Below, piece by piece: positions 9,373 to 20,146 of a DNA stretch of 64,000 nucleotides. The notes below the pieces were generated by a model. That model was given only the letters and a program-made list of their open reading frames with translations, was not told the origin of the DNA and did not search any database. A program made the position numbers and the translations under genes. The stretch covers positions 1-64,000 of the forward strand of contig JAEEOK010000124.1 of the NCBI GenBank assembly GCA_016284235.1, given 5' to 3'. Origin of the DNA: Succinivibrionaceae bacterium (GTDB lineage: Bacteria; Pseudomonadota; Gammaproteobacteria; Enterobacterales; Succinivibrionaceae). Position 1 is the first letter of the stretch. Each line of letters starts with the position of its first letter.

Positions 9373-10669
9373 AAAAATCTCCGTGTAATAAATAGAGTCT
9401 GAAACTCCTGCACAGTCAGACACTTCTAACGGCTGAAAACAGGGAATTCCGGCTTCAGTATAGATTCAGGTTAAATTCAGCTTCAGTTGCTGGTTACAGA
9501 AAATTCTGAAACCGGTACCATGACGCGTGGTTCGACATTACCAAATCTCTGAAATCACTGATTTCGGTGAGCACAGCAGACAGCAGCAGATTTCAGATCT
9601 GACAGAATGGGAAAGCTCAACCGGTGCTTTTGAGTTATTCCGAGTCTTTCATCAACTTCGTAATCCGGAATCCAGGTTTCAGACAGAAACAGAACTGCCA
9701 ACATACACAAACAACCCTGCAGCATACATCTGCACTGCCAGCTCTGATTAATGACCGCAGCACTTCTGAACAGACCGGCATTAGAGACTGCAGCAGTGAT
9801 GAACAGCTGAACCTGTTTACATAAAGCTGAAACTTAAACATTATCCTTTTCATCAATGCAGGCAACAAACCTGTAAGCAAAGGACGATCTGCTTTCTGGA
9901 CTGCAGGATGATATGAACTCCGTAAAACAGAAATTCCAGAGACTTGATCTCCAGCTTTCATATTTCAGCTTCAAATCCGATATCTGACTCTTTCCCTCAA
10001 ACATCAGTATGACAGACCTTTGACCTGAACCTCTGAGGGAAGATCTCATGCAAACAAGGCTTATTCTTCTTGAATGAACTATATAGGCAACAATTTCAAC
10101 TGTGTATGAAACTACAGGATCAGAGAATCCGGAAAAAAGTGTATAACTCTGCCCTTTCTGCTGTCATGAGAAATGCCCTGATTATCATCGCCTGGACAAT
10201 TCTCTTTGATGAAGATTGCACGGACAACAGATGAATATCGAAAGTACAGTCAGATCTGACAATATCAATCACACTCTCTTTCGTGTGTGAACATACAGAT
10301 TGCAGGAGATCCGCAGCACGTAGATTTCAAATCATCCCTCCGCAGAACAACATACATTCTTGCGACACTGCGATTTTATTCAGTTCCGGCATCAGACTAC
10401 CGGGTTATGGCAAAACAGGTTCTGACTAAAACTATCATGAAAATTCTTCACCCGGGATTTTGAGCCAGACATTAAAATAAGGATTTTTCAAATAATGGTA
10501 AAATTCTACAATAAATCACCTCTTATGTAAAGAATAATGTCATCATTTATACAAAAATTATGATAAGTTCAGCAATTTGAAGAAATTTTCGATAATTTTC
10601 AATTAGATAATCAAAACTGTATGGCTATTTTAAAGAAAAGTATTGATCTTAACTTAAACTAAAAGAATA

Positions 10670-10794
10670 TAGAATGACACAAGATAGCAGCGAGGCTGAT
10701 TATCAACCCTAGAAATAAATGTTCCATGCCGATTAGTTCTGTTTATGTTGAATAAATCATCCGATATATTTCCAAATTGATTTTGTAAAGAGCA
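10670..10794 (-). repeat. Remnant of dispersed ISL3-like MITE, R end
   Basis: Reverse complement GCTCTTTACAAAATCAATTTGGAAATATATCGGATGATTTATTC..AACATAAACAG...CATGGAAC.TTTATTT aligns with 42409-42500. Confidence 0.7.
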
Positions 10795-11021
10795 ATTTTT
10801 ATTGTGTCAGATAGACTGCAGAATCAGTATAATGTACACATAGAAGAACGCAGTGCAGCCTGTTCCCGCAAATATCATGGAAGGATGTCTCGGAATTGCC
10901 TTGTCTGAAACCCGGCAGTTTTATACAGCAGCTGAATGCGGATATTCATCTGAAAATTTCATAACAGAAGTTAGTTATTACATCATTTTTTTTCAACAAA
11001 CAGTATTCAAAAAAAAACAAT

Positions 11022-11705
11022 ATGTCAGAATTTTTTCCTTCATTAACCTGCTCCATGTCTGAACGTTTCAGAGGTTATCTGCCGGTAGTAATAGACGTGG
11101 AGACTGCTGGATTTGATCCCCAAACCAACGCTCTACTTGAAATAGGTGCATGCCTGCTTTCATTTGATGACGACGGCAGACTAAAACCGGATGAAATAAT
11201 AGATCTTAATGTACAGCCGTTCGAGGGATCTGTAATAAATCAGGCCTCCTGCGAATTCATCAAAGTAGATCCGTTTGATCCGCAGAGAAATGCAATATGT
11301 GAAAAGGAAGCAGTTAAACTTCTATGCAAAAAAGTGTCAGCAAGAATGAAACAGGAGAAATGCACCAGAGCCATTATTGTTGCCCACAATGCAGGATTTG
11401 ATCACGGCTTTATCTCTGCTGCAGTAAGCAGAACAAACTATAAGAGAAGTCCGTTCCACCCGTTCTCGTCACTTGATACCGCCACTCTTTCCGCAGTTTT
11501 TTACGGACAGACCGTACTTGAAAAGGCTTGTCAGACTGCAGGCGTCGAATATGACTCTTCAAAGGCTCACGGTGCAAAATACGATGCCACTGTCACAGCG
11601 GAACTGTTTTGCACAATTGTTAACAACCTGAAAAATCTTAATAATTTTAATCTGCCTTTATCACAACCGGAAACATATTGCGATGAAATCAATCATGAAA
11701 ATTAG
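11022..11705 (+). CDS. rnt: Ribonuclease T
   Basis: RFRGYLPVVIDVETAGFDPQTNALLEIGA, VAHNAGFDHGF, GQTVLEKACQTAGV: DEDD exonuclease motifs typical of RNase T. A later in-frame start at 11055 is possible. Confidence 0.92.
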   Translation: MSEFFPSLTCSMSERFRGYLPVVIDVETAGFDPQTNALLEIGACLLSFDDDGRLKPDEIIDLNVQPFEGSVINQASCEFIKVDPFDPQRNAICEKEAVKLLCKKVSARMKQEKCTRAIIVAHNAGFDHGFISAAVSRTNYKRSPFHPFSSLDTATLSAVFYGQTVLEKACQTAGVEYDSSKAHGAKYDATVTAELFCTIVNNLKNLNNFNLPLSQPETYCDEINHEN

Positions 11706-11847
11706 CAGCACAGCAATAAAAAGCTTCCACTAGTCATTTACATTTTTAAGATAAATATTTCTCAGTCAGGAAACCGGGCGGAATAAAGATTATCTTTTTT
11801 GAGTACTAAAAAGTTCATAACAAAAAAAATTTCAAGGATTATAGTCA

Positions 11848-12648
11848 GTGAACATTTTTAAAATATGCGCATCCTCATTCCTTTTCGTTATCTCTCTTGC
11901 TGCACCGACATCGGTGATCTGCCAGAGTGCAGACTTGAAGGATCCTTTAAGTTATGTATCAGAAAAGGCTGCACCGGAAAGCAGCAAATCCGGCCGTTTG
12001 ACCATACTTCTTGATCCCGGTCATGATTATAAAAGCATTGGAACACGCTCAAGTTCCGGAGTAGGAGAATATGAGTTCAACAACCGTTTCACGCACGAGC
12101 TGCAGGATGCACTGAAGCAAGCGGGCTACACAGTATCAGCAACGCATGCAGACAATGAAGTCAGTTCTCTGAAGGATCGCACTCTCTTTTCTAATTACGA
12201 TCTGTTCATATCTATACACCATGACTCGATTGATCCTGAATACTGCATAACCAACAATCCTGAAAAAGGATGCACCACATACAGCGGATACGGCTATTCC
12301 CTCTGGGTCTCTCCTGAAAACCCCTACTACGACAGCTCGCTGAAGCTTGCTCAATTTATAGGAGAAAAACTCACTTCATCAAAATTCATACACAGCGTTC
12401 ATCATGTCATGGTAACAAAACGCGAGGTTATTGATCGCAAAACAGGTATTTTTTCATTTCCGGATTGCTATGTTCTCCGCCACAACAAAAAACCGGCGAT
12501 TCTTATAGAAGTGGCTGTCATCACTAATCCTATAGATGAACAAAATGCCAATGATCCATCGTTCAGAAAAAAATTTATCGAAAACATAGTAAACGGCATC
12601 AGCGATTATGCACAGGATGTTAAAAAAAATAATAAAGGAAAAAGGTGA
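11848..12648 (+). CDS. N-acetylmuramoyl-L-alanine amidase (amidase_3 family), exported
   Basis: GTG start, signal peptide, LTILLDPGHDYKSIG, DLFISIHHDS, PAILIEVAVITNPID. Confidence 0.82.
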   Translation: MNIFKICASSFLFVISLAAPTSVICQSADLKDPLSYVSEKAAPESSKSGRLTILLDPGHDYKSIGTRSSSGVGEYEFNNRFTHELQDALKQAGYTVSATHADNEVSSLKDRTLFSNYDLFISIHHDSIDPEYCITNNPEKGCTTYSGYGYSLWVSPENPYYDSSLKLAQFIGEKLTSSKFIHSVHHVMVTKREVIDRKTGIFSFPDCYVLRHNKKPAILIEVAVITNPIDEQNANDPSFRKKFIENIVNGISDYAQDVKKNNKGKR

Positions 12649-12957
12649 CGACAAAATACTCAGATCATAATAAAATCAGCCTTTTGAAATTCCATCCGAT
12701 AAATTTGTTTTCGAATTAAACTCGGCTGAACATCCTGCAATTCAGGTTACGTAAACGCGCCGTACAATTGCAGGATTTATCATCAGTCCGAGACAGAAAA
12801 AAATTTCAAAAATCTCTGCTCAAAAAAAACATAAATGCGAGATTGATTAAAATCACGCCCTTGATTCTCAGATATAATTCTTCCGTACACATAATTTACC
12901 TGAAACAAGGAAATAACCTGTGTCACCGTATATTATTCATCACCTCCAGGAGACCAT

Positions 12958-13557
12958 ATGTTCAAATTACCAGATCTTCCATACGCCAAATCAGCACTGG
13001 CCCCGTTTCTTTCTGAAGAAACCCTCACTTATCATCATGACAAGCATTTTAATGCATATGTTGAGAAACTGAATTCCCTGATAACCGGAACCGGCTATGA
13101 GAATCTCTCGCTTGCCGAGATTATCAGAAAATCTGCAGAAGAAAACAACAAAGCAGTTTTCAACAACGCCGGTCAGGTTTTCAATCATGATTTCTACTTC
13201 AAATGTCTGGGTCAGGAGCCGGATGACAACTGTCCAATGAAATATGAAGTGCTTAAAAAGCTTATATCCAATACCTTTTCTGACAAGGAGGACTTTACAG
13301 CCAAAGTAACCGACGCAGCGGTAAACAATTTCGGATCAGGCTGGACCTGGCTCGTTCAAAACGGTGATCACATAGAAATCATCAACTACTCAAATGCTGA
13401 TAATCCTTTAAGAGATCACCCTGATATGAATCCGCTTCTCTGCATTGATGTCTGGGAACATGCTTATTACATTGATTACCGCAATGATCGTAAAAAATAT
13501 GTAACAGCACTTCTCGGCAGCATCAACTGGAAGTTCGTGGCATCCCAGGCAAAGTAA
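12958..13557 (+). CDS. sodB: Superoxide dismutase (Fe/Mn type)
   Basis: PFLSEETLTYHHDKHFNAYVEKLN, NFGSGWTWLV, IDVWEHAYYIDYRNDRKKY. Confidence 0.93.
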   Translation: MFKLPDLPYAKSALAPFLSEETLTYHHDKHFNAYVEKLNSLITGTGYENLSLAEIIRKSAEENNKAVFNNAGQVFNHDFYFKCLGQEPDDNCPMKYEVLKKLISNTFSDKEDFTAKVTDAAVNNFGSGWTWLVQNGDHIEIINYSNADNPLRDHPDMNPLLCIDVWEHAYYIDYRNDRKKYVTALLGSINWKFVASQAK

Positions 13558-13559
13558 AA

Positions 13560-14798
13560 GTGCAGGAAATCATAGAACTGAGAAGGGATCTGCATAAATA
13601 TCCCGAATACGGATGGTGTGAGTACCGTACCACCGCCAAACTGGCCGGTCTGCTTTCGCGGACCGGTTATGAAATATTTTTTCTTTCAGATCTGCCGGAC
13701 ATAAACTGGGAAATTATTAATCAAACGGTAACAGGCGGCGAAGAAGAAAAAAGACGGGCGGTTGAGGAAGGCGCGGACCCGGAAATTACGGAAAAGCTGA
13801 AAATACCGGGATTTATAGCAAGACTGAGGACTGGAAGAAAGGGGATCTCCAGGGGCTTAAGGTGCGATATGGATGCCGTCGGAGTGGAGGAATCATCATC
13901 GACTGATCACCTTCCCTGTGCACTAGGCTTCTCATCCGTCCACAAAGAGGTATGTCATGCATGCGGTCATGACGGGCATATGGCTCTGGCTGCGGCAACG
14001 GCAGTGAAAATTGCCGAAATAAAAGAACAATTGAATGGTGACTACACATTTATTTTTCAACCTGCCGAAGAAGGATGCCGGGGAGCGCGGGCACTTACAA
14101 ATGTCTCCCTGATAAAGGAACTGGACGAGCTATACGGTTTTCACCTAGGAATATGCGCCGGTGACGGTGAAATAGTAGCAAACCCTGTTGCTTTCCAGTC
14201 ATCAATAAAATTTGATGTGGAAATAACCGGTAAAAGCGCCCATGCTGGCATTGAACCTGAAAAGGGCATAAATGCTCTCAGGTGTGCATGTGAAACAGCC
14301 TGTGCACTGTTTAACCGGCAGAACCAGTCAGAGACTCTTAAATTCAACATCGGAAAATTCCGCAGTGAAAATGCAAGAAACGTAATCTGCGACCGAGTAA
14401 GCTTTGAATGCGAATGCAGAGACACCGACTCAGAGAAAAACGAGGAATTTTTTGCACTTGCTGAAACAATAATAAAGGATCTGTGTTTGAAATCAGGCTG
14501 CAGATACAGAATAAAGATTTCAGGAAAGGCGGTTGAAATCAGCAACTCCCCTGAACTTGTTGAAAAAATTAAAACCGCAGCTAAGAAAACTGAAATGACA
14601 GTAATAGAATCAAGAAATTTCAATGCCTGCGAGGACTGCGGTCATCTGATAGGAGCCGTGCAGGCAAACGGCGGACTGGGCGCATATGTGGTAATTGGAA
14701 ATTCTATAACAGCAGGTCATCACAAACCTGAATTCAATTTAAGCGAGGACGGACTAGCCGGAGCGGCGGATTTTCTTTTTAATCTCATGAAGTCTTAA
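13560..14798 (+). CDS. M20 family amidohydrolase/peptidase
   Basis: ELRRDLHKYPEYGWCEYRT, CHACGHDGHMA, FQPAEEGCRGARAL motifs; GTG start 2 nt after the sodB stop. Confidence 0.85.
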   Translation: MQEIIELRRDLHKYPEYGWCEYRTTAKLAGLLSRTGYEIFFLSDLPDINWEIINQTVTGGEEEKRRAVEEGADPEITEKLKIPGFIARLRTGRKGISRGLRCDMDAVGVEESSSTDHLPCALGFSSVHKEVCHACGHDGHMALAAATAVKIAEIKEQLNGDYTFIFQPAEEGCRGARALTNVSLIKELDELYGFHLGICAGDGEIVANPVAFQSSIKFDVEITGKSAHAGIEPEKGINALRCACETACALFNRQNQSETLKFNIGKFRSENARNVICDRVSFECECRDTDSEKNEEFFALAETIIKDLCLKSGCRYRIKISGKAVEISNSPELVEKIKTAAKKTEMTVIESRNFNACEDCGHLIGAVQANGGLGAYVVIGNSITAGHHKPEFNLSEDGLAGAADFLFNLMKS

Positions 14799-14860
14799 CG
14801 GGACAAAAAATAAATCATAACTGACATTTCTTTTTCTTGCCCGCGACAGGATAAAATCAG

Positions 14861-15640
14861 ATGGATCATTTTTTTGAATTCTCACAGGATCCCGACAATG
14901 CTCTGATCCTGCTACATGGCTTTCTTGGAAACAGGAATGAATGGCTTGGCATTAAAGAAAAATTAAACAGCAGGATTAAATGCAGGATCCTGATCCCTGA
15001 TTTGCCGGGTCACGGTGAATGCCGAACGAAACCTGATGAAAACTTCCGTCTCGGCAACATTCTCGACATTCCCGGGGGATGCAGGAAAATCATGATCTGG
15101 GGCTACTCAATGGGCGGAAGAATAGCAATGATGGAAGCCTGCAGGTATCTTTCCGAAAAAATAAGTGAAGACAGGGTGAAACCGGAACTTTCAGGACTGA
15201 TTATAGAAAGTTCAAACCCTGGAATTCTGACAGACGTGGAAAGACGGAACCGAATAGCAGCAGATGAAAAATGGGCATCTGAATTTGAATCCGTACCATT
15301 AGTTCACACTCTTAAAAAATGGTACGATCAACCGGTGTTTGCATCTATGTCAGACGATAAGAAGGCTCTTCTCATAAAAGAGAAATCATCAGGAAATCCT
15401 CTGTTCCTGGCTGAAGCTCTCAGATGTTTCAGCGTTGGAAGGCAGAATAATCTGGAGAACGTCTTTGATTTGATTCCTGCCCTGTATTTCTACGGAGAAA
15501 AGGATGAAAAGTACGCAAAGATCGCTGACCGGCTGTCAAAAAATCACAGTTCGCTATCTGTAGTCAAAATCATGAACGGAGATCATAACCTGCACCGGTT
15601 TCACGGCGATCAAATGCTGAAAATTATTTTCGAGTGGTGA
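14861..15640 (+). CDS. menH: SHCHC synthase MenH (alpha/beta hydrolase)
   Basis: LILLHGFLGNRNEW, IPDLPGHGEC, MIWGYSMGGRIAM, GDHNLHR; located with the men genes. Confidence 0.85.
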   Translation: MDHFFEFSQDPDNALILLHGFLGNRNEWLGIKEKLNSRIKCRILIPDLPGHGECRTKPDENFRLGNILDIPGGCRKIMIWGYSMGGRIAMMEACRYLSEKISEDRVKPELSGLIIESSNPGILTDVERRNRIAADEKWASEFESVPLVHTLKKWYDQPVFASMSDDKKALLIKEKSSGNPLFLAEALRCFSVGRQNNLENVFDLIPALYFYGEKDEKYAKIADRLSKNHSSLSVVKIMNGDHNLHRFHGDQMLKIIFEW

Positions 15641-16295
15641 GAACCGTAGAATGAAACATTGAACATTTATTCCAATGAATCGGCGAAAATAAGAATTCCA
15701 CGTAATCTGCCATTCTAATAATTTTTTTCCTGCACTTTTACAGCACGCGTCAATATTTAGTTAGCACGGATAACAAATCGCGCAACAATAGAAAGGGTAA
15801 TGCCGGAAGAACCAAGATATAATAGGGAAAAAAGAGCACCGTTACACTACTCCTGACGAATTGCAGATGCAAAAAAAAACAGGGATTTTAATTTAAATGC
15901 ACCTGAAGGATACGAATTGACACGAGCCGTTCGTCGACTCCATGCCTGTACAGCATGGAAGTTGTGATAAAATCTGAAGATGCATTTAACGGAGTTAAGA
16001 ACAGATAAGGTACCGGCAGAATTCAGTATCGGGACTCACCGCTCAGGTCGTCACGTCAAGTTCCTGATACAAACAACGAAAATTGCACATCCGAAGCAGA
16101 GATGATGAACAGGTACCGAATTCTTTTTCAATGTTCCCGGATCAACCGGCAGGCTGAAAACTCCGCGTAATGAAATTTGCTTCTGCAGCCTGGCAGACGT
16201 AATCCGCGATACTGAAACGCACAGAAACCCTGCACCGCTGTTTTGGCATCGCTGAATGAGATAATATTATTAACCTACCCTTGAGGATTAACAAA

Positions 16296-17153
16296 ATGCT
16301 TCAGATTTCAGAGGAAAAACTGTACGAACCGGTACAATGGCAGAAGACAGACAAGAACTACACTGACATACTGTACGTCAAGTCTCCGGAGGGAATTGCC
16401 AAAATAACCATCAACCGTCCGGAAGTAAGAAATGCATTCAGACCTCAGACCGTAAAGGAAATAATTGATGCGGTCAATGATGCGCACTATGACGAAAAAA
16501 TCGGAGTGATTATTCTCACCGGGGCCGGAGATCTTGCATTCTGTTCAGGAGGTGATCAGAAAATTCGCGGAGATTACGGCGGATACAGGGATGAAAAAGG
16601 AACCCACCATCTGAATGTACTGGAGCTTCAGAGACTGATCAGAACCTGTCCGAAGCCTGTTATTGCAATGGTGGCAGGATATGCCGTAGGAGGAGGCCAC
16701 GTGCTTCATCTGATGTGCGATCTTACAATTGCCGCAGACAATGCAAAATTCGGCCAGACCGGACCCCGCGTCGGATCCTTTGACGGAGGTTACGGGGCTG
16801 CCTATATGGCAAGAATTATAGGTCAGAAAAAAGCCCGGGAGATATGGTTTCTCTGCAGAATGTACAATGCCAAAGATGCTCTTGACATGGGTCTTGTAAA
16901 CACAGTTGTTCCACTCAAGGATCTTGAAAAGGAAACAGTCCGCTGGTGCCGCGAGATTCTATTAAACAGCCCTATAGCCATCAGATGCATGAAGGCAGCG
17001 CTCAATGCCGACTGTGACGGACAGGCCGGTCTTCAAGAGCTTGCAGGAAACGCAACCATGCTCTTCTACATGACTGAAGAGGGACAGGAGGGACGAAACG
17101 CCTTCAACGAGAAAAGAATGCCTGACTTTACAAAATTCAAGCGTAATCCGTAA
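16296..17153 (+). CDS. menB: 1,4-dihydroxy-2-naphthoyl-CoA synthase
   Basis: [69 protein letters not shown]. The track start is a TTG at 16281; ATG at 16296 after TTGAGG is preferred. Confidence 0.95.
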   Translation: MLQISEEKLYEPVQWQKTDKNYTDILYVKSPEGIAKITINRPEVRNAFRPQTVKEIIDAVNDAHYDEKIGVIILTGAGDLAFCSGGDQKIRGDYGGYRDEKGTHHLNVLELQRLIRTCPKPVIAMVAGYAVGGGHVLHLMCDLTIAADNAKFGQTGPRVGSFDGGYGAAYMARIIGQKKAREIWFLCRMYNAKDALDMGLVNTVVPLKDLEKETVRWCREILLNSPIAIRCMKAALNADCDGQAGLQELAGNATMLFYMTEEGQEGRNAFNEKRMPDFTKFKRNP

Positions 17154-17183
17154 GAGCAATCCTAAAACAGTTTTCCTGCCGAT

Positions 17184-18134
17184 ATGGAAATTTTCAGATT
17201 CAGTCAGAAATTAAAAAATGACATAACCCTTCACGAAAGAACTGTTTCAGTCCGCGAAGGGTTCTATTTTCATGAAAACGGCTCCTGGAGCGAATGCTCC
17301 CCCCTTCCCGGTTTTTCTGATGAATCTGTCGATGATCTAATAAAATCAAAATTTGATCCGCGATTTCCGTCTGTTTCTCTGGCCCTCTCTGTTTTAAATA
17401 GAAAACTTGAACCCAGAATGCCGGAATCATCATACACGTACATAGGAAATTACCGTGATCTTGAAGATTTTTTTTCCTGTAAAAATCAGAAAATAAATAA
17501 CCGCTGCATGCAGCCGGCAATATTCCAGGTTATGATTTCCCAAAACTGTGAAGATCATATTCCGGAATTTCCGTTTGAAAAAATTCATTCCCTGAACAGA
17601 AATTTAAAAATCTGCAAAAAAAATATTTTCAAAATAAAGGTCGGAAGAAAATCTGCTGATGAGGATCTGAAGGTCATAAACCGGATCCTGACATTTAACA
17701 ATGATGCGAAATTTATTCTCGATCCTAATATGCTGTGGGATATGAATGATGCTGATGCACTTCTGTCGCAAGTACCGGCAGAAAAAATTCTGTATGTTGA
17801 GGATCCTGTCCGGGATCTTGAATCATCATTAAAAATTGCATCCAGGTTCAAAATAAAGCTAGGACTGGATGAACTGCTGAGAATGAGCAGATATGCAGAG
17901 ATTTCAAATGATCTCATCGGAGCCCTGATAATCAAGCCTATGCTGACCGGTTCACTGGAAAAATGCGAAAAAATTATCAGATCAGCCGCTGAAAAAGATA
18001 GATTTGTAACAATATCATCATCCTATGAAAGTCCGCTTGGACTCTCTCTTCTCTCCGCATGGGCCGATGAAATGAAAAATGAATTTGGGTGCAGATTACT
18101 GACAGGACTTGATACTGAAAAAATTTTTCTGTAA
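17184..18134 (+). CDS. menC: o-succinylbenzoate synthase
   Basis: Enolase-superfamily pattern: KIKVGRKS, LDPNMLWD, YVEDPV, LGLDELLR, IIKPMLTGS; between menB and menE. Confidence 0.88.
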   Translation: MEIFRFSQKLKNDITLHERTVSVREGFYFHENGSWSECSPLPGFSDESVDDLIKSKFDPRFPSVSLALSVLNRKLEPRMPESSYTYIGNYRDLEDFFSCKNQKINNRCMQPAIFQVMISQNCEDHIPEFPFEKIHSLNRNLKICKKNIFKIKVGRKSADEDLKVINRILTFNNDAKFILDPNMLWDMNDADALLSQVPAEKILYVEDPVRDLESSLKIASRFKIKLGLDELLRMSRYAEISNDLIGALIIKPMLTGSLEKCEKIIRSAAEKDRFVTISSSYESPLGLSLLSAWADEMKNEFGCRLLTGLDTEKIFL

Positions 18135-18330
18135 ACACACATATTTCCAATACTCCTCACACACCTACCTCATTCAGTAAATTCACCATCTGATATTCAG
18201 CTTTGATCTCTGTCTTTCTTTTCTGGTAGTTGCGTTGGTGCATCTCTATCCATTATTCACCAATACATTACACTGAGCATCACCAGACGAACAGATTAGC
18301 CAGGTTTAAAACGGCCACTTCGTCTGAGCA

Positions 18331-18385
18331 TATATCCACGCCCTCAAGGACGTGATTTTACGACACGATCAGATGAAAACAGTAA
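18331..18385 (+). repeat. Dispersed hairpin element (CACGCCCTCAAGGACGTG-ATTTTACGACACGATCAGATGAAAA)
   Basis: Shares about 45 bp with the reverse complement of 45380-45430, including a 7-bp stem with one compensatory change. Confidence 0.6.
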
Positions 18386-18625
18386 CTTTCCAGATAAAGC
18401 CCAAAGTAAAAATTAGAAAAGGAAATGTATTTTTAAATTTTTTCCTAGGAAGCAGGTAAAGTGAACTTCAAATTATTGACAGAGCGTAAAATTACGGTAA
18501 AAATAATAACCATAGGCAGATGCATGCTGTCTCTGGACCCTGTTTAAATCCGGATAGATGCTGCTTGTAAATTTTTACTGGATGCTTATTTTTGCTGCAT
18601 TCCTTGTTTCGCTATTATTACTCCG

Positions 18626-20146
18626 ATGACTGAACCTCTACCGAATTTTATCAGGGAATTTGCCGATCCTGACATACCTGAATATATCATAAGTCCCCTG
18701 GAGTACTACGCAAAACTCTCTCCCAATTCTCCGGCAGTAATAACAGGTGCCTATACTGTAACTTACAGCAATTTCTGGAATGCAGTCCGCATAAACGCAG
18801 AGAAACTTAAACAGACTGGCGAATCTGAAAATAAGGTTCTTCTCGCAGTATCAGACAATGTACCGCACCTCCTGCTTCTAATCTGGAGCTGCTTTCATGC
18901 CGGGATCACTGTATGTCCTGTAAACCCGAAATTTCCGCCGGAGTTAATTAAAAATATTGCGGTAAAAACCGAAGCACACCTGATGTGGCTTGGAACCTGC
19001 CAGAAAACAAATGAAGAACTTCGAAAAGTTCTTCCTGAAATCAGTGAATTCAGTCTGGATGCATCAGGATTTATCCCGGATGATCAGAATACTGAAATTT
19101 ACACCCGCCCCGAATTCTCACCGCGCGAAATTCTTATTAACACCAAATCCGCTGCAGATCTAATTCTTACATCAGGAAGCACCGGCATTCCAAAAGCGGC
19201 ATCCCACAGCATAGCAAATCACCTGTTCAATGCGGATGACGGATACAGTCTATCCTCAGATGACAGATATCTTCAGTCACTTCCTCTTTTTCACATAGGA
19301 GGACTTGCTATCTCTTTCAGGTGCTTCACTGCAGGAGCCGCTGTTGTTTTTTCATCCTCTGAAAAATCTCTTGAAAAAACAATTCAGGATCTGAAAATAA
19401 CTCACATTTCTCTAGTGCCTACCCAGCTTTACAGACTTCTTAAAAACGGTTTTGAATTCCAGAATACGTCTCTTTCAAGAATTATGCTCGGAGGAGGAAC
19501 CATAACCCGAGATCTGCTCCGCTCATGCATTGCACGGGGCATTCATCCCTTTGTAAGCTACGGTCTGACGGAAATGAGTTCTCAGGTATGCACAAAACAG
19601 ATCCTAAACAGTGACGATATAGAAGATCTCCATGCCGGTCCAGCGCTTAAAAACAGAGAAATAAAGATTGAAAACAATGAAATACTGGTAAAGGGAAAAA
19701 CTCTTTTTCTGGGGTATTGTGAAAAGGGCAACATTAATCTCAAACTTGACAGTGAAGGTTTCTTTCACACCGGCGACTGCGGATATATAAAAAACGGAAA
19801 TCTCTACATCTGCGGCAGAATAGACAATCAGTTTACATCGGGGGGAGAAAATATTCAGCCTGAGCATATTGAAAGAGTCATATGCGAGCTTACAAATGCA
19901 CCGAGGGCTGTAGTAGCAGGAATTAAAGATCAGGAATGGGGAGAGATGGCTGTTGCTGTAATCGACGGATCATATGACAATCTGAAGGAAAAATTAAAAA
20001 GCTGCCTGGCCCCTCACGAAATTCCCAAAATTTTTATTCCATGGCCTCAGACGCAAGATACAGGTCTTAAGGTTCAAAGAAAAAAAATTATTGAATATGC
20101 AAAGGAATATGTAAAAAACCAAACCGCACAAGAAGGGGACAGATGA
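18626..20146 (+). CDS. menE: o-succinylbenzoate-CoA ligase
   Basis: AMP-forming ligase motifs DLILTSGSTGIPKAASHS, YGLTEMSSQ, TGDCGYI; men cluster context. Confidence 0.9.
   Translation: MTEPLPNFIREFADPDIPEYIISPLEYYAKLSPNSPAVITGAYTVTYSNFWNAVRINAEKLKQTGESENKVLLAVSDNVPHLLLLIWSCFHAGITVCPVNPKFPPELIKNIAVKTEAHLMWLGTCQKTNEELRKVLPEISEFSLDASGFIPDDQNTEIYTRPEFSPREILINTKSAADLILTSGSTGIPKAASHSIANHLFNADDGYSLSSDDRYLQSLPLFHIGGLAISFRCFTAGAAVVFSSSEKSLEKTIQDLKITHISLVPTQLYRLLKNGFEFQNTSLSRIMLGGGTITRDLLRSCIARGIHPFVSYGLTEMSSQVCTKQILNSDDIEDLHAGPALKNREIKIENNEILVKGKTLFLGYCEKGNINLKLDSEGFFHTGDCGYIKNGNLYICGRIDNQFTSGGENIQPEHIERVICELTNAPRAVVAGIKDQEWGEMAVAVIDGSYDNLKEKLKSCLAPHEIPKIFIPWPQTQDTGLKVQRKKIIEYAKEYVKNQTAQEGDR

Noticed and set aside
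9527-10049. Cluster of overlapping 66-108 aa ORFs on both strands
   Set aside because: No family signatures, mutually overlapping, low-complexity S/C/R-rich translations typical of non-coding DNA.
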